Source: Rodentolepis nana (lineage: Eukaryota > Platyhelminthes > Cestoda > Cyclophyllidea > Hymenolepididae). Taken from it: a stretch of DNA of 23,368 nucleotides. Under the pieces are notes generated by a model that saw only the letters and a program-made list of their open reading frames with translations, had not been told where the DNA came from and made no database searches. The translations under genes and the position numbers were made by a program. The stretch is taken from assembly GCA_900617975.1 (NCBI GenBank), contig UZAE01012070.1, positions 46,244 through 69,611 on the forward strand, read 5' to 3'. Of this stretch, positions 1 to 11,700 are shown piece after piece (the stretch's first letter is position 1; each line of letters begins with the position of its first letter).

Positions 1-142
1 CATCTGTGAATCACTCTTCTGCTCTCCCCCCCCCCCCCCCCCACGGCTTTTGTGATTTTGATGTTCCTCCCCTCCGTGAAACCCGAAGTCAGTTAAAGGT
101 CTAATTATGACTATCCTAAAACCCTCATTTGATATAAATTAA
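1..142 (+). repeat. 3' part of a dispersed SINE-like repeat, cut by the window edge
   Basis: This stretch matches, in opposite orientation, the interior and 3' end of the element at 2899-3218. Shared blocks in order are TCTGTGAATCA, a C-rich run (17 C at 26-42), GATGTTC, GTGAA-CCCGAAGTCA, TAAAGG-CTAAT, and a terminal TCATTTGA-ATAAAT. It lies in the calpain intron just upstream of the exon starting at about 183. The left part is outside the window, so its full length, 5' end and any target-site duplication cannot be seen. It is more diverged than the other two copies: the hairpin near its 3' end is partly broken. Confidence 0.72.
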
Positions 143-182
143 TAAGTATTCAATACTTTCACGTAATTTTCGTAGACTTGTA

Positions 183-3100
183 GGCAGTTATGATGCCCTT
201 CGTGGAGGCACAACCTCAGAGGGTATGGAAGATTTCACTGGGGGGATGTCGGAGATGATCGAACTGGGCAATTCTGCACCCGAGAATCTCTTCAACATCA
301 TGAATCGCGCTCACGCCAGATGCTCCCTTCTCGCGTGCTCCATTGATGCCAGTCCGGAAGAGTTAGAAGCCGAAGGACCCCTTGGTCTAATTAAGGGACA
401 CGCGTACTCAATCACTGATGTTCGAGTTGTAAGTCAATTGTTTAAAATGTGAGTGGTATGCCTACCATCAGTAAGTTCAACTAAATTGACCTATCAGTTG
501 GCATCTGTAAACTCCGTTATCTGGAATATTTTGCCTTGAACTACTTACAATTTTGTCAGACGCTAGGTATTCAACTCGTTATTGATCACTCCTTTTTTGG
601 TTCTTGTAGTTCAATCTCAACGTAAGTTGTCACGCAACTGCACCCACTTGTTGTTGCATCAATTTATGCATTTATGTATGCTGATCCACACCTTGAACGT
701 TTAATACGACGGATTTCGATGGGGATTCGTTGTATTTTGGTTGGGAAATTCTTTCTGTTGCATGGTTGCTCTTATTCGACATTTTTCCACATTTTATTAT
801 TTTTGTCAGTAGTACTCCTAGTGAAAGCTTGTTAACGAATAAAGTTGATAGCAGCCTAAAATGATACGCGGTAGCTGCGTATCTTTGGTCAGAAGTGACA
901 CAAAAAGCTTTTGAATTACCGAAAACCCACTCATTCTTGCTTGTGTTTTAGTAGTGTCAAAGCCTAGCTTGGCCACATTTCAAGCTTTCTAAGCTTAAAC
1001 TTTAGGTGGTTTTCATAGACGGTAATAAAATATAAATATTTATGAGTAATTATTCAACTAAGATCGTTATAAATTTATTGATTTGCCTTTGCTTTGCAGC
1101 ACCTTGATTGATTGTTTTGCGCTTTTTTGTTCCACGTATTCTTTTGTCTTTTACGCTCATTCAAGAATGTACCTTGAGTTTTCCACTGCTGAAAGTCATT
1201 TATTTAGCTAATAAACACATTTTACTGGAAGTTTTTCAGTAGCTCTTTTTTACTTTGTTGACAATCTGTCTCCTATTTATTCCAGTTCCGGGAGTTGAAA
1301 GGTACCCATGTTCAAATGGTTCGATTGAGGAATCCCTGGGGTAACGATCGGGAATGGTCAGGCCCTTGGAGTGACAAATCGGGGGAATGGTCTCGTATCT
1401 CCACAGAAGAGAGAATGCGAATTGGCTTGACATTTGAGAACGATGGCGAATTCTGGATGGCTTTTGAGGACTTTAAGCGTTACTTCAGTCGTCTCGAAAT
1501 GTGCCACTTGAGCCCGGAGTTCGAGGACATAGAAACAAAGGGGGATAGAAAGAAAACGAAGTGGGAAATGACAAGACATGAGGGTGAATGGCTGAGAAAT
1601 TCTACTGCTGGTGGATGTTTGAACAATCGAGGTTTGTTTTTCTTTGTAATGCTTGTTCTAACAGGTTTGAACGGATTTATTTCAGCACTCTATTTCATGA
1701 CACCGTCTGGCATTATCAATCCTTTCAATGCCTGGTTTAATATTGATGAATGTATTACTTTACTTATCACCATATTATGGGTATTTTATTAAGTCCATTT
1801 AAATGGACGTTATCTCCCGTTGGAACTTTGGCGTTGGCGAACGCAACTGCTGTAGCTTCTGTTGCCCCNTTGCCCCCCCCCCCCCCCCCACCTCCTCCTC
1901 CTCCTTTGCCTTAAGATCTTGAGAGATTTTGAAATGGTTTTGGTGGTGAAAATCGCAGGGCTCTTGTTTTTCAAAAGCGCAGGTTTTCTTTCGTTTACGA
2001 CTTTTTTACTGGAATTCTGTTCAACTTTATTGGATTACTAAAGGTAGCATACGCCACTTCTATAATTATTAATTATAAATCAAGTAATAAATCGAAAATT
2101 TGTGGAGATTTTTGCTTATGGAATGTTTTATCATTTTTATTCATTTTGAGTCTGATTACTTTCCTGTAGACACTTTCCACATGAACCCACAGATTAGGGT
2201 TTCAGTGGTGGATCCAGACGAAGATGACGATGATCCAACTGGAACAATTGTCGTTGGCTTAATGCAGAAAGGAATGCGTGAGAGACGTCAGAACCCATTC
2301 TCCATCGGCTACTGCATTTACCCCGTAAAATTTTATTTGCTTTCACTTACACTATTTAAAATTTCCCAATCATTCTAATTTGCCTTTGGTCTCCAATTTA
2401 GTTCCCAAAAAATGCGCCCCCAAATGCCTTACTCACAAAAGAGTTCTTTCGTCGTACTCAGATGTCAGCTAGATCCATTTTCGCAAATACGAGAGAGGTT
2501 TGTGGTCGTCACAAACTTTTACCGGGCGATTATGTCATTGTGCCTTCAACCTTCCAACCTAACGAAGAGGCCAAATTTCTTCTGAGAATCTTCTCTGAGC
2601 GACCGTATACCGCTAGGTACGTGATCCAAGTTGCGGAACGGTCATTAGGAGTTAATATTTTTCATAATGAAAAGCCCCCTTATTCCATTCATTTCAATGT
2701 ACAACCGATTGTATGCTTTAGATTGATGATGATGAAGATGACCTGTTTTTTATTTCATGCAAAAGTAAAGTTGCTATTTCTTTGCATGATCTAAACGCCT
2801 ATAAATAAAATCGATGACACTTTGAGCGCCTGGGTGAATATCGTTAGCTCTTACTCTAATATCGGGTAAACATGGTACTAGTACTCTTGCAATATATTTA
2901 TTTCAAATGACAGGCGTTATGATAGGTATCATTAGCCCTTTAGTTGACTTCGGGCTTCACAGAAAGGAAGATGAACATCCAAGTGGTAAAAAGTCGAGAG
3001 GGGGACAGAATAATGATTCACAGACGTAAGAGACAGACAGACACAAAGGTAGAAAAAAGGTGAGGTGAATACTGTGGAATTATTCGAATATGAATTGTAA

Positions 3101-5549
3101 TGGGGTCATGGTAGTTTGAAGTCAGAAGTCAACTGCCGATTAATTGAATTTTTTTGCCGTATGAGTATACGTTGCCCAGGGTGCACCACGTGGAGGTAAG
3201 TCTATCGCACACCCTCCCCTCTTGCAATATATTAGTTACTATTAATTCGGAGGTCAAAAAGAATTATTTTCAATTTAGTAAAAATAATCAACCATAGTTC
3301 CCTCTTTTCTGTCAAATTCTTTTTTTAAATTGTTAGTGAATTGGACGATCAGATCGCTTGTGGTGTGGACCCAATAGCAGTAAGTCTCGATTTACTTAAA
3401 AGCATAGGAAGTGGCACATATGTTTTCTCCTATTTTTCCTCGTAGCCTATACCATCAATGCCGAAAGATGATGAGATGATTGCCAAATTGAGATCAGCTT
3501 TCGATGCAATCGCTGGCGAATCTAGTGATATTGAGGCAGAAGATTTGAGGAACATCCTCAACAGAGTCTTTGAGAAGAAGGGTATGTTTGGCCTATTACA
3601 AAAACATATTATTTCCAAGCTGGGTGGCCATAGGTTTGCTTAAAATTGAGTTAATTGGTGAATTTCAATGAAATTTTACAGTAAAACTATGTAATTTAAA
3701 CATTGAATTTGCAATCTAATCAACGAATTCTTCAAAGGATCGCCTTTGGGAGATCCTTGCACTTCATTTCGCCTGAGTAAATTATACAAATCGATAGTCA
3801 GTTTTATCAACTTGCCTATTAGAAATGGTGCTGAAAGGTTATTTTCGACGAATACTTGGTCTTTTAGGCCGTAGAGTTCTTCACTGATGTGCTCTTTTTT
3901 GAAGGTTTTTTGTTCAATTTATTATGAGGTCCTGAAAATTTCAAACGCCCGTTGTACTGGAGATACGTTACTGATGAAAGTTTTGCATGATTGATTTTCT
4001 CTACTCCATGATATTTTGGAAAGACAAATCGAGTTGTTTTCAAGGATTGAAAAAGATATTCTATTTAAACTTGAGATTGGCAAACTTAACTGCTTGCTGC
4101 GTTCCAAATAGTATATGGAGGGGCTTGCCATTCCACTAAATGCTCCCTACCGATTCTCCTGAGTAGTTAGTAAATTTCGTTCACAAAGTGAAGTAGTACG
4201 TGTATTGCAACTATTAAATGGGCATATTGCCATATTGCGTAAAAATACCGCCTCTACTGGAAAGATCTTCAAATCCTCACCGAAGAAGCACTTGTATTCT
4301 CCCTTATTCCTCTCATTCGTCGGCTTATTCCTTCTTTCCTTCTCTTCTAGTCGGTGAATCATTCGAAGGCTTTAGTTTGGAGACCGCGAGAAGCATGGTC
4401 GCGCTTATGGACGCAAGTTTTTTGTTACTATTACATTGTCACTGTTTTCCTTCATGGCTTCCCGTTCTATCCTTAACCGTTGTACCTTTCAGGTTGACAC
4501 CAGTGGAACTCTTGGATTTGAGGAATTCAAAACTCTTTGGTATGAACTCCGTCTATGGTTGGTTAGTGAACTACTTACTATACTATTTAAACAGCTTGAC
4601 ACTCTCTACAGACGCATGTTAAATGTGCTTGTACCACTTTCCCTTTAAAGACCATATTTAAAGAAGCAGACTCTGAGAACTCTGGCCAACTTCGAACCTA
4701 TGATCTTCGTACTGTCCTCAGTGACGCCGGAATTAGTATAAGCAATGAGATTTTCAAAGCAATTGTCTGTCGATATGCCCACAATGGTGTCATTTTATTT
4801 GATGACTTCATCCTCCTTCTTGTACGTTTGATCACCGTTTTCGGCAAGTTTAAGGAGAATCTGGATCGTCGTGGAGGAAATAGAGCCACCTTCAATGTTG
4901 ATGTGGTAGGTTTCAACGCATAACAGGTATTGTGTAATATCGGTAAACTGAAAGCGCTAAGTAAAAAGGGGCGGATATGATAAGAACCACTTCGTTTATT
5001 TAAAGGACACCGTTTTACGTGTGTATTAGGATATAATGGGTCTCTAATGTGGTTACCTGAGTACTGGCGCTAATCAACACAGTCTATAAACTGTACAAAT
5101 CAATGTTAGCTCCAGTCGCGCACTCAGTGCTCATCCGCTCTTAAGCTCGTCCTTTTGTCTCTCATTACCCAACCCGCAATCTTTTATTCAAATCGATAAT
5201 CTAGTCCAAGTGAGTACTAGTGGACAATCAAAGCAAGGCACACCTTGATTTTAAAAGACAGTGATACAAAATGGGAATGACCCTTTGGAAACTACGCCCA
5301 TAATGGTCTGAATGCCTTATCCGGATCACTTTCTTTTTATTGCGGGGAATTACAAGTGTTTTGGACAGGTAGTCACCATATCCATATTCGGCGCGTCTGG
5401 ATGTCACAAGGAGGAAGGTAATATAATGGACTAGATTACTAACAACCTACATAGCCGTACCACCATTTTAAAGTCGACCGCTCCTCGATTGCATACTTAT
5501 AATTGGTTAATTTTTTATTCAGTTCTTGCGATGCGTCCTCTACACCTGA
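183..5549 (+). CDS. Classical calpain (Ca2+-dependent cysteine protease), 5' partial
   Basis: Exons: 183-428, 1286-1631, 2170-2324, 2402-2616, 3337-3379, 3446-3581, 4351-4412, 4493-4561, 4651-4905, 5523-5549, about 516 residues. Exon 1 holds EDFTGG and KGHAYS with the catalytic His (399-401). Exon 2 holds RNPWG with the catalytic Asn (1331-1333) and DGEFWM. Exons 2-4 form the C2-like domain (STAGGC, FHMNPQ, GDYVIVPSTF). Exons 5-10 form the penta-EF-hand domain, including a canonical DVDTSGTLGFEE loop and a second loop, DSENSGQLRTYD. The exon with the catalytic Cys is upstream of the window. Frame and phase close at every junction, but the intron after 4412 starts with GC. The last exon (9 codons including TGA) is inferred: reading straight on from 4905 would instead stop at 4921. 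Calpains cleave cytosolic and cytoskeletal substrates on Ca2+ binding. Introns of 857, 538, 720, 769 and 617 bases hold no other gene; two carry the SINE-like repeat. Confidence 0.93.
1869..1906. repeat. Ambiguous base, C17 homopolymer and CTC triplet tract
   Basis: A single N at 1869 is followed by 17 C (1873-1889) and then about five CTC units, inside the second calpain intron. The N shows the assembler could not resolve this homopolymer, so the tract length is unreliable. Confidence 0.85.
2884..2898. repeat. Left arm of a 15-bp target-site duplication
   Basis: CTCTTGCAATATATT here is repeated without mismatch at 3219-3233, directly flanking the SINE-like insertion at 2899-3218. A perfect 15-bp direct repeat touching both ends of a 320-bp element is the usual product of target-primed reverse transcription. 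Confidence 0.88.
2899..3218 (-). mobile_element. SINE-like retroposed element without a 5S head
   Basis: A 320-bp insertion in the calpain intron between exons ending 2616 and starting 3337, flanked by a perfect 15-bp target-site duplication. Read on the minus strand it starts GGGAGGGTGTGCGATAGAC and ends CATTTGAAATAAAT. Its first about 70 bases (3152-3212) match the body just after the 5S segment of the 19414-19908 element. Its last about 75 bases match both other copies, including ATGATA-CC-TATCAT, which can form a hairpin. There is no coding capacity and no tRNA-type B box that I can see, so it would depend on a partner LINE. It begins almost exactly where the 5S head of the longer copy ends, so it may be a headless subfamily or a 5'-truncated copy. 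Confidence 0.8.
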
Positions 5550-5785
5550 ACGCCTTCGAGTATTTCAACAATTCCTCTTCTTGTCTGACCTAACTACTTT
5601 ATATATTATTTCTCTCTCTCTTCAATATATCTCTTTTCAATACCTTATCTGTTGTTTAAATGCAACATATCCGTATGGGAAGTGCACTTAGGTTTGTGAG
5701 TAAGCTTTCTATCATTAGAAGCATTTTCTATTATTTTCACCTACATTTTATAAATCGTACAAAATCTAGCGGATTTTAGTTAAGT

Positions 5786-8700
5786 TCAATCATAAGTAGT
5801 CCTGAAATGCCTGGATGACGAAGGTTGCAAACTTTCGAAGGGTTTCAGTAGATTTTCTCGAAGCTCTTCTACCGCAGACCCATTAGTCAAGACGTAGAAT
5901 AGCCGAATTACCTCTTTAGTCATTTCATTTCGATGTAATTCCGAATAGAGGATTTCAAGGTCGTCAAGGAATTCATTCAATGATTCGTCAAAGTTGAGAC
6001 ATTTGAGGGGCTCGTAACGTTCAGCGAAGGAGATCAGTGCCTACGAATTAAGAAACAGGCGCTACTTCGGTGACGATTCCAACAGGATATAAAGAAGGGG
6101 CTAAAAACTCCTACCGATTGATCCGGGACTCGGTCTAGTCCACCACCTTTAAGGCCATGTCTAGCCGCTTTCATAACTGCGAAAGCCGAGATTTTGGCTT
6201 CTTTAGCGAAGTACAAACTAGAGCTTAAGTTCTTATTCAAGACCTGACTCTCATCCAACGCTCTCATAATTGACATTAGATCTAACTGGGAGTTGTCTTG
6301 AAGTACGCGAACGGTGCATTTAAGGAGAAGTTTTATTGCAATGTGGTAACAGAATTGGACATGATGAGTTGCGTTGTAAATGTTGCCGCTGACCGAATCT
6401 TGCTGATCATCTGAACTCAGGAAATTAAGAGCGGTGGACAGTATCAGAGAGATTTCTTGAGAATTCGGTTGAGGGTATTGATTACTAAATGGCAGTAGCA
6501 TTGTCATTCCTGCATGTGCGCGAACCTAAATAAGAATGGGACAGAGGATTGCATAATATTTAAAGTGACGCCAAAACGTTAATATGCAAACTTGTTGCAA
6601 TGGAACATATTGTTGCGGCAGAATAAATTAGTAATTTTTATTACCGAGTAAACCAACTAGTCAAAAAAGTTTAAAGATTTAGTGGTAAGTTTAAATTAAG
6701 TGTAGATATCAATACTTATTATACAAACCTGCGAAATTTATCAAGTGAACTAATATCTCTTACGAAATATCAATAAGGTAGAGTGTTATAATTGAATTAC
6801 CTTGAAATAGGGGTCCTTGACAAATTTTTCGCTAATAATTTGTAAAATTGAACTTCTCTGAGACAAATTCATTAATCTAGCTGTCGATAGCACTGCATTC
6901 CAACGAATTTTAGCCGCTCCCGAATGTACCGAGATCTGCACATATTCATCCAAAACTTTGATAAAATTTGAAATCTGTTCAGCATCAGTAATTTTTCTCA
7001 AATATATGATATTTGCAAGACTATGAATAATATGCTCGCATCTTCGACAATCCAATTGAGTCCAATTAGAAATATTTTGTTTCTCAAGAGAGGAGAATTT
7101 TAATATTTCTGGGAACATTTTGTCAGGAAATGGAAAATTTGGAAATGATTTCACGGCTTTGAGGGTACAGAGCTCAAGACAATAAGCCATTTCAGAAATA
7201 AGGCCTGAAATTTTGCCTGTAGAAGAACAAATACTCTGAAGAACAATGTCCAGCGCTTGGCAAAGCAGGTTCCCAGGTATAAAAGAGGCCCTTAAATATT
7301 TAAAATGTTGAAATTGGTGTATATATAATTAAAAGAAATAAAAATATAGCCTACTCAAGTATTGCCAGCCTACACAGTCGCCTTAATGCCTTCGGTTTGA
7401 TATCATCACAAGAACCATTACATATTTTAGTGTATAGATCGATAGAACGCAAACAAAGATCTGTCACCAATGGGACGTCCAAGGACAATTGCGGGAGAGA
7501 AGATTCTGGTGAATTGAGAACCGCAAGGAAATCGAAAAACCCTCCAGTTACTTGACATATCCACCAGCACTCTTGGGTATTAGGGGATTTCTGCTAAAAA
7601 TGACGTAATGGTTGAGGTCAATATATCCCAATGTGATAATATGTAACAGATATGAAATATTTCAAATTTGATCCATAATATTTGTATCTTTTGAAAAAAA
7701 CTAACTTAGCGACAACAGCATTATACAATTAAAATCCAATTTTACCTAAAGAAGTTATTGGACTAAATATTAAAATAAAAAGCCAATGGAAAGATTGTTA
7801 AATAGAGGCTAAGTACAAAAAGCGTAATAAATTACTGAGGAAATTATGCACAAAACTGGATGAAATCCAAATAGTTAAAATGAAACATCATTAAGTAAAT
7901 ATAATCATGATGGTAATTATGCAAAATAAGTGAATTAAAATATATGGAGATTAACGTACTAATTGCAGATAAAGAAAATGAGTAAATCCCGGGATCCTTG
8001 ATAATAAAAAAGGTTATTTATTTTTTTGACCTATCAATTGAACACCTAAACAGGAATATGGTCATTGTTTGTCTACTCCAATGAAATGCGTCCAAACACA
8101 AACTCACTGATGCGAAGGCTATGAAATTACATTTCTACAGGAAGTAAAACATTCCATTATCTTAATAATAAAATTCGCAAAAAAATCATAATTATTATAA
8201 ATTAGCAAATGAAAGATCAAGCTAATTTTAAAACTGAATTTCCTCGATTTCGTTCACCTTGTCCAACAAAAGATGAAATCTTTCGGGACTATATCAAAAA
8301 GGAACAAATGATAAATCGAAGTCCTACTTTCAAATATTTCTCCCACGTCAACTCCCATTGGATTCCACCTCCAGCGAAGACCACAAGTAGGCTACAATTA
8401 TACGCTAATACACATTCTATTAACTAAGATGCCCCAAAACGAACAAAATCAAGTAAAAATGTTGATGTGAGTCGTTGCCGAAGAAGTAGGAGTTGGAGTC
8501 ATTCCGAGGAGAAAATTGATAAGAGGGATGAAGAGAAACCACGAAACTGGACGAAATTTGTGAATGATATCGACAGATCCATTGAAAATCTATCACACAG
8601 TGTTCGAGGTCTACTTAAGGTATGCTGAAAAGACTCTATGACTTTAAATGATGAACGAGAACTTTCATGGAAATGCCAAAATCAAGCAAATTATATAAAA

Positions 8701-11700
8701 TTTAAATTGCATTTTAGAATACTGAGAATGAGAAAGAAGAGGTTCGTTTCGAGCATACACCTGTGAAGGTAAGCATTGCAAATAAATAGGCAAAGGAGTC
8801 ATTTCAAGCCAATTTCCTTTTTTAAGGATCAACCAATATACGGTAGAGACAGCGGCGTTTTTCGTCACAGTTCAATAAAGGTAAAAGGAATAATTTATAT
8901 GATTGATTCACCCTATAATTTGTGACTAAAGTTAATTCTTTTTTTCTCAAAGTAGGAGGCTGTAGCAAATGGAGAAATCGACAGATTAACAAACGAACTA
9001 CAGCAAACACGTAAGTTGGAGACGTGCAATAATAGTAAACATATTTAGAACACAGTTCCGTAGTAGTGCGCCTGCATTGGAATTAGCTAATAAGATGTAC
9101 TTAATAAGATAAAAATCATTAAGCTTTTCAAATTATTAATTCGAGTTTCTGATAACAACCGAATTATGACTCCCCCGCACTCGAAGGGAATTCGAGAGAA
9201 AGAGAGTGATTAGCCGACATTTTCAGGCTACTGTTAGTAGAAAATGAGGCACTCCTGTAGTACTTACAAGATCACTGTTTCTCGGTGCAGCAGCCAACAA
9301 AAAGTTCGAGGTTTTTTGCGAAAGGCAAGGGTGGTTGTGGAGTGCCATATATCAAATTGACAACCACTATATTAACATCGAGTTCCCTGTGAACCTCGTC
9401 AACAGTTCGTTTGAAAATGAAGATGTGAGAAGAATTGAATATCCCCCATTCCAATGGACCAAATCTCCCTATTTTGACAAAAAAACTATTTCTCCTCTTC
9501 TGTAGCTAAACGTCATTTTGGCCAGTGAATATAATGTCTCAGTTATTAGTAATTAAAATAATATTTACTCAATTTCAGGGGAAGAACTGCACCAATCAGA
9601 AACAAGACAGGCTTCTTTAGAAGCCCTTAAATCTCACCTTCAACTCCAGTTGAGACAACGCTCAGCACAATGTGATCGTATTGTAGCACAACTGCAAAAT
9701 TCAAAATCGAAAACCCACCAAACCGTAGTCAAATTGACTCAACAACTTGCTGACGCTGATGCTAGGATTCAAAAACTCTCCAAACAACACGATCTCCTCA
9801 AACATGCAGCGAAGGGACAAAAGAAACGGGCAATTAAAGCTGAAGAAGAAATCGCGAGATTAAGAGATCAGAGTGATGGAAAAGGGAGAGAAGTAAGACT
9901 TTTAACTGTTTTATAAGTACTTCATTTATTGTTGTGTTAATAGAATCATAATTATTTAGAGGAATACGGATGACACTGCTAAAGCAATTGCTTACCTTGA
10001 GCAGGTAAGTAAAGCGTGGGTGTGCATTTTGTTAATTTTGCATGGTGTCTGGGCGTAAATGCTTATAAAATAACTCATTTGACAGACACCGCACCTACAC
10101 TTATATACTATCAACAGCTGATAGGTGGAAATTATGCGATGCAAATTAAACATTATTTGAGCAGATATGAAGTCATATTTCCTACCTAATAGGACAATAA
10201 ACGATTACGCGAATTAGCAGATATTTATGAAGAACGATTAGCGACTACAGAAAAGGAAGTTGAAAAACTTCGAGAACGGCTATCTCAAACGAGTGAAAAA
10301 GGCCTAACCGTCAATGATGGACTTGAAAAGGTAAGCCGCTCTCACGATTGTGTACTATACAAATATCCAATATCTCACTTATTCTAGATGTCATCAAACT
10401 CCACCCGACCAATTCCACCAATCGTAAGTTATCAGATTTTCTAAAAATATTCGAAAAACGTAGAATAAAGTCGGCAATTAATTTTTCACAAATCCTAGAA
10501 AACAAAAAGCGAACCCCAAGGTGATTTGCTCACTCCATCACTGGTATAGGATATTTTTATATAAAATAGCAATTCTCGAAATAAAAAATCAGTAGACTTG
10601 ATAGTATTTGAATTGCTTTACAGCCACCACTAAACAAGGCGACTGAGATGGAGCTGATAGTTCGTGATCTACAGGAGAAGTTGGCTCAATCTGAGGCGTC
10701 AAACAAGAATCTGCAAGCATATCTAGCTTTTCTGAAACACTCTTACACCAGCATATTCGATGAGGATGATGGAAAAAAAGGTGTGCCTGCATCATCGGCA
10801 GTCGTTGCTATGGTTGCACCAGAAATCCACACACCTAACGATGCTTCTCCGGGTCTAATTGAATAGGAGTTAATCATTGCATAGGATGTACTAACACTTT
10901 ATAAAAAAATTCTTTTCCACTATACCAGTTAAATTTTCTATTAGAATGAATATGAGTAAACAAACCGAAGCAAAGTCGAGCAGAGTTCCTATTAGGTCGT
11001 ACCACCATTCGCAGTCTGTAGACAAAGTCGAGAACCGCCCTTTCTCGAGACAATCGAATTGATGAGTAAGTATGGTATCACAGAGAATGAGAATATTCAG
11101 TGTGGTGGAAATGGGGTCTTCCTTTCTCGGTGGGAAGTTTTGTTGGATCATCGCCTTGACAGCATCCATAAAGGGGTGAAAGAGGTTGAAATGCATAGAC
11201 ACGAAAGATCGAAGGAGAGACGTGGCTTGATTGCGCAATGCAGAGAACTTGCTCTCGGACAGAATTTGCAGACATAACTACATGTTTGAAAATAAGCTCC
11301 ATCACAAAACTTAAAATAAAGCAAATTGAGATAACTGATAATAACTGCAACTCATTGAATGTGTGCTATGTACATGGGCCCAGTTACCAGCACTCAATTT
11401 AGAATGAGAACCGCTCGAGGAAAGAACACGCTAGAACTGTGGCCACTTCCTTTCACCATTTGTACTTTTCCAACTTATCTTATGCGTAAGATACTTCTTA
11501 TTAAAGTCCAGACAGTTAATTGCAAATTCATTTTAGTATCCAAATAAAAAATTTTGACGTTTCTTGCCTTTTAAAGTAAGCGTAAGAATGAGTTTGACAA
11601 AACAGAGCTAAAAATGCCTTAGTAACTTAAGCAGACTTTAGTCCACTACATCAACTTTAAACTCATTGCAAATCGAAAGTCGTAATAGAAATTAATACGA

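Noticed and set aside
1358..1579. Minus-strand open frame of 73 codons
   Set aside because: Antisense of the calpain exon 1286-1631, which carries the catalytic Asn.
3430..3618. Minus-strand open frame of 62 codons
   Set aside because: Antisense of the calpain exon 3446-3581.
4218..4622. Plus-strand open frame of 134 codons
   Set aside because: It is in a different frame from the calpain exons 4351-4412 and 4493-4561 and runs through their introns; it has no family resemblance.
10081..10140. Similarity between 10081-10125 and 17641-17672 (CACC-ACTTTTATATAC-ATCAA)
   Set aside because: The shared stretch is short and interrupted; it is not enough to call a repeat family.
11059..11277. Plus-strand open frame of 72 codons
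   Set aside because: It is the shadow of the HEATR6-like exon 11277-10966 on the minus strand, which has splice signals, correct phase and family similarity.
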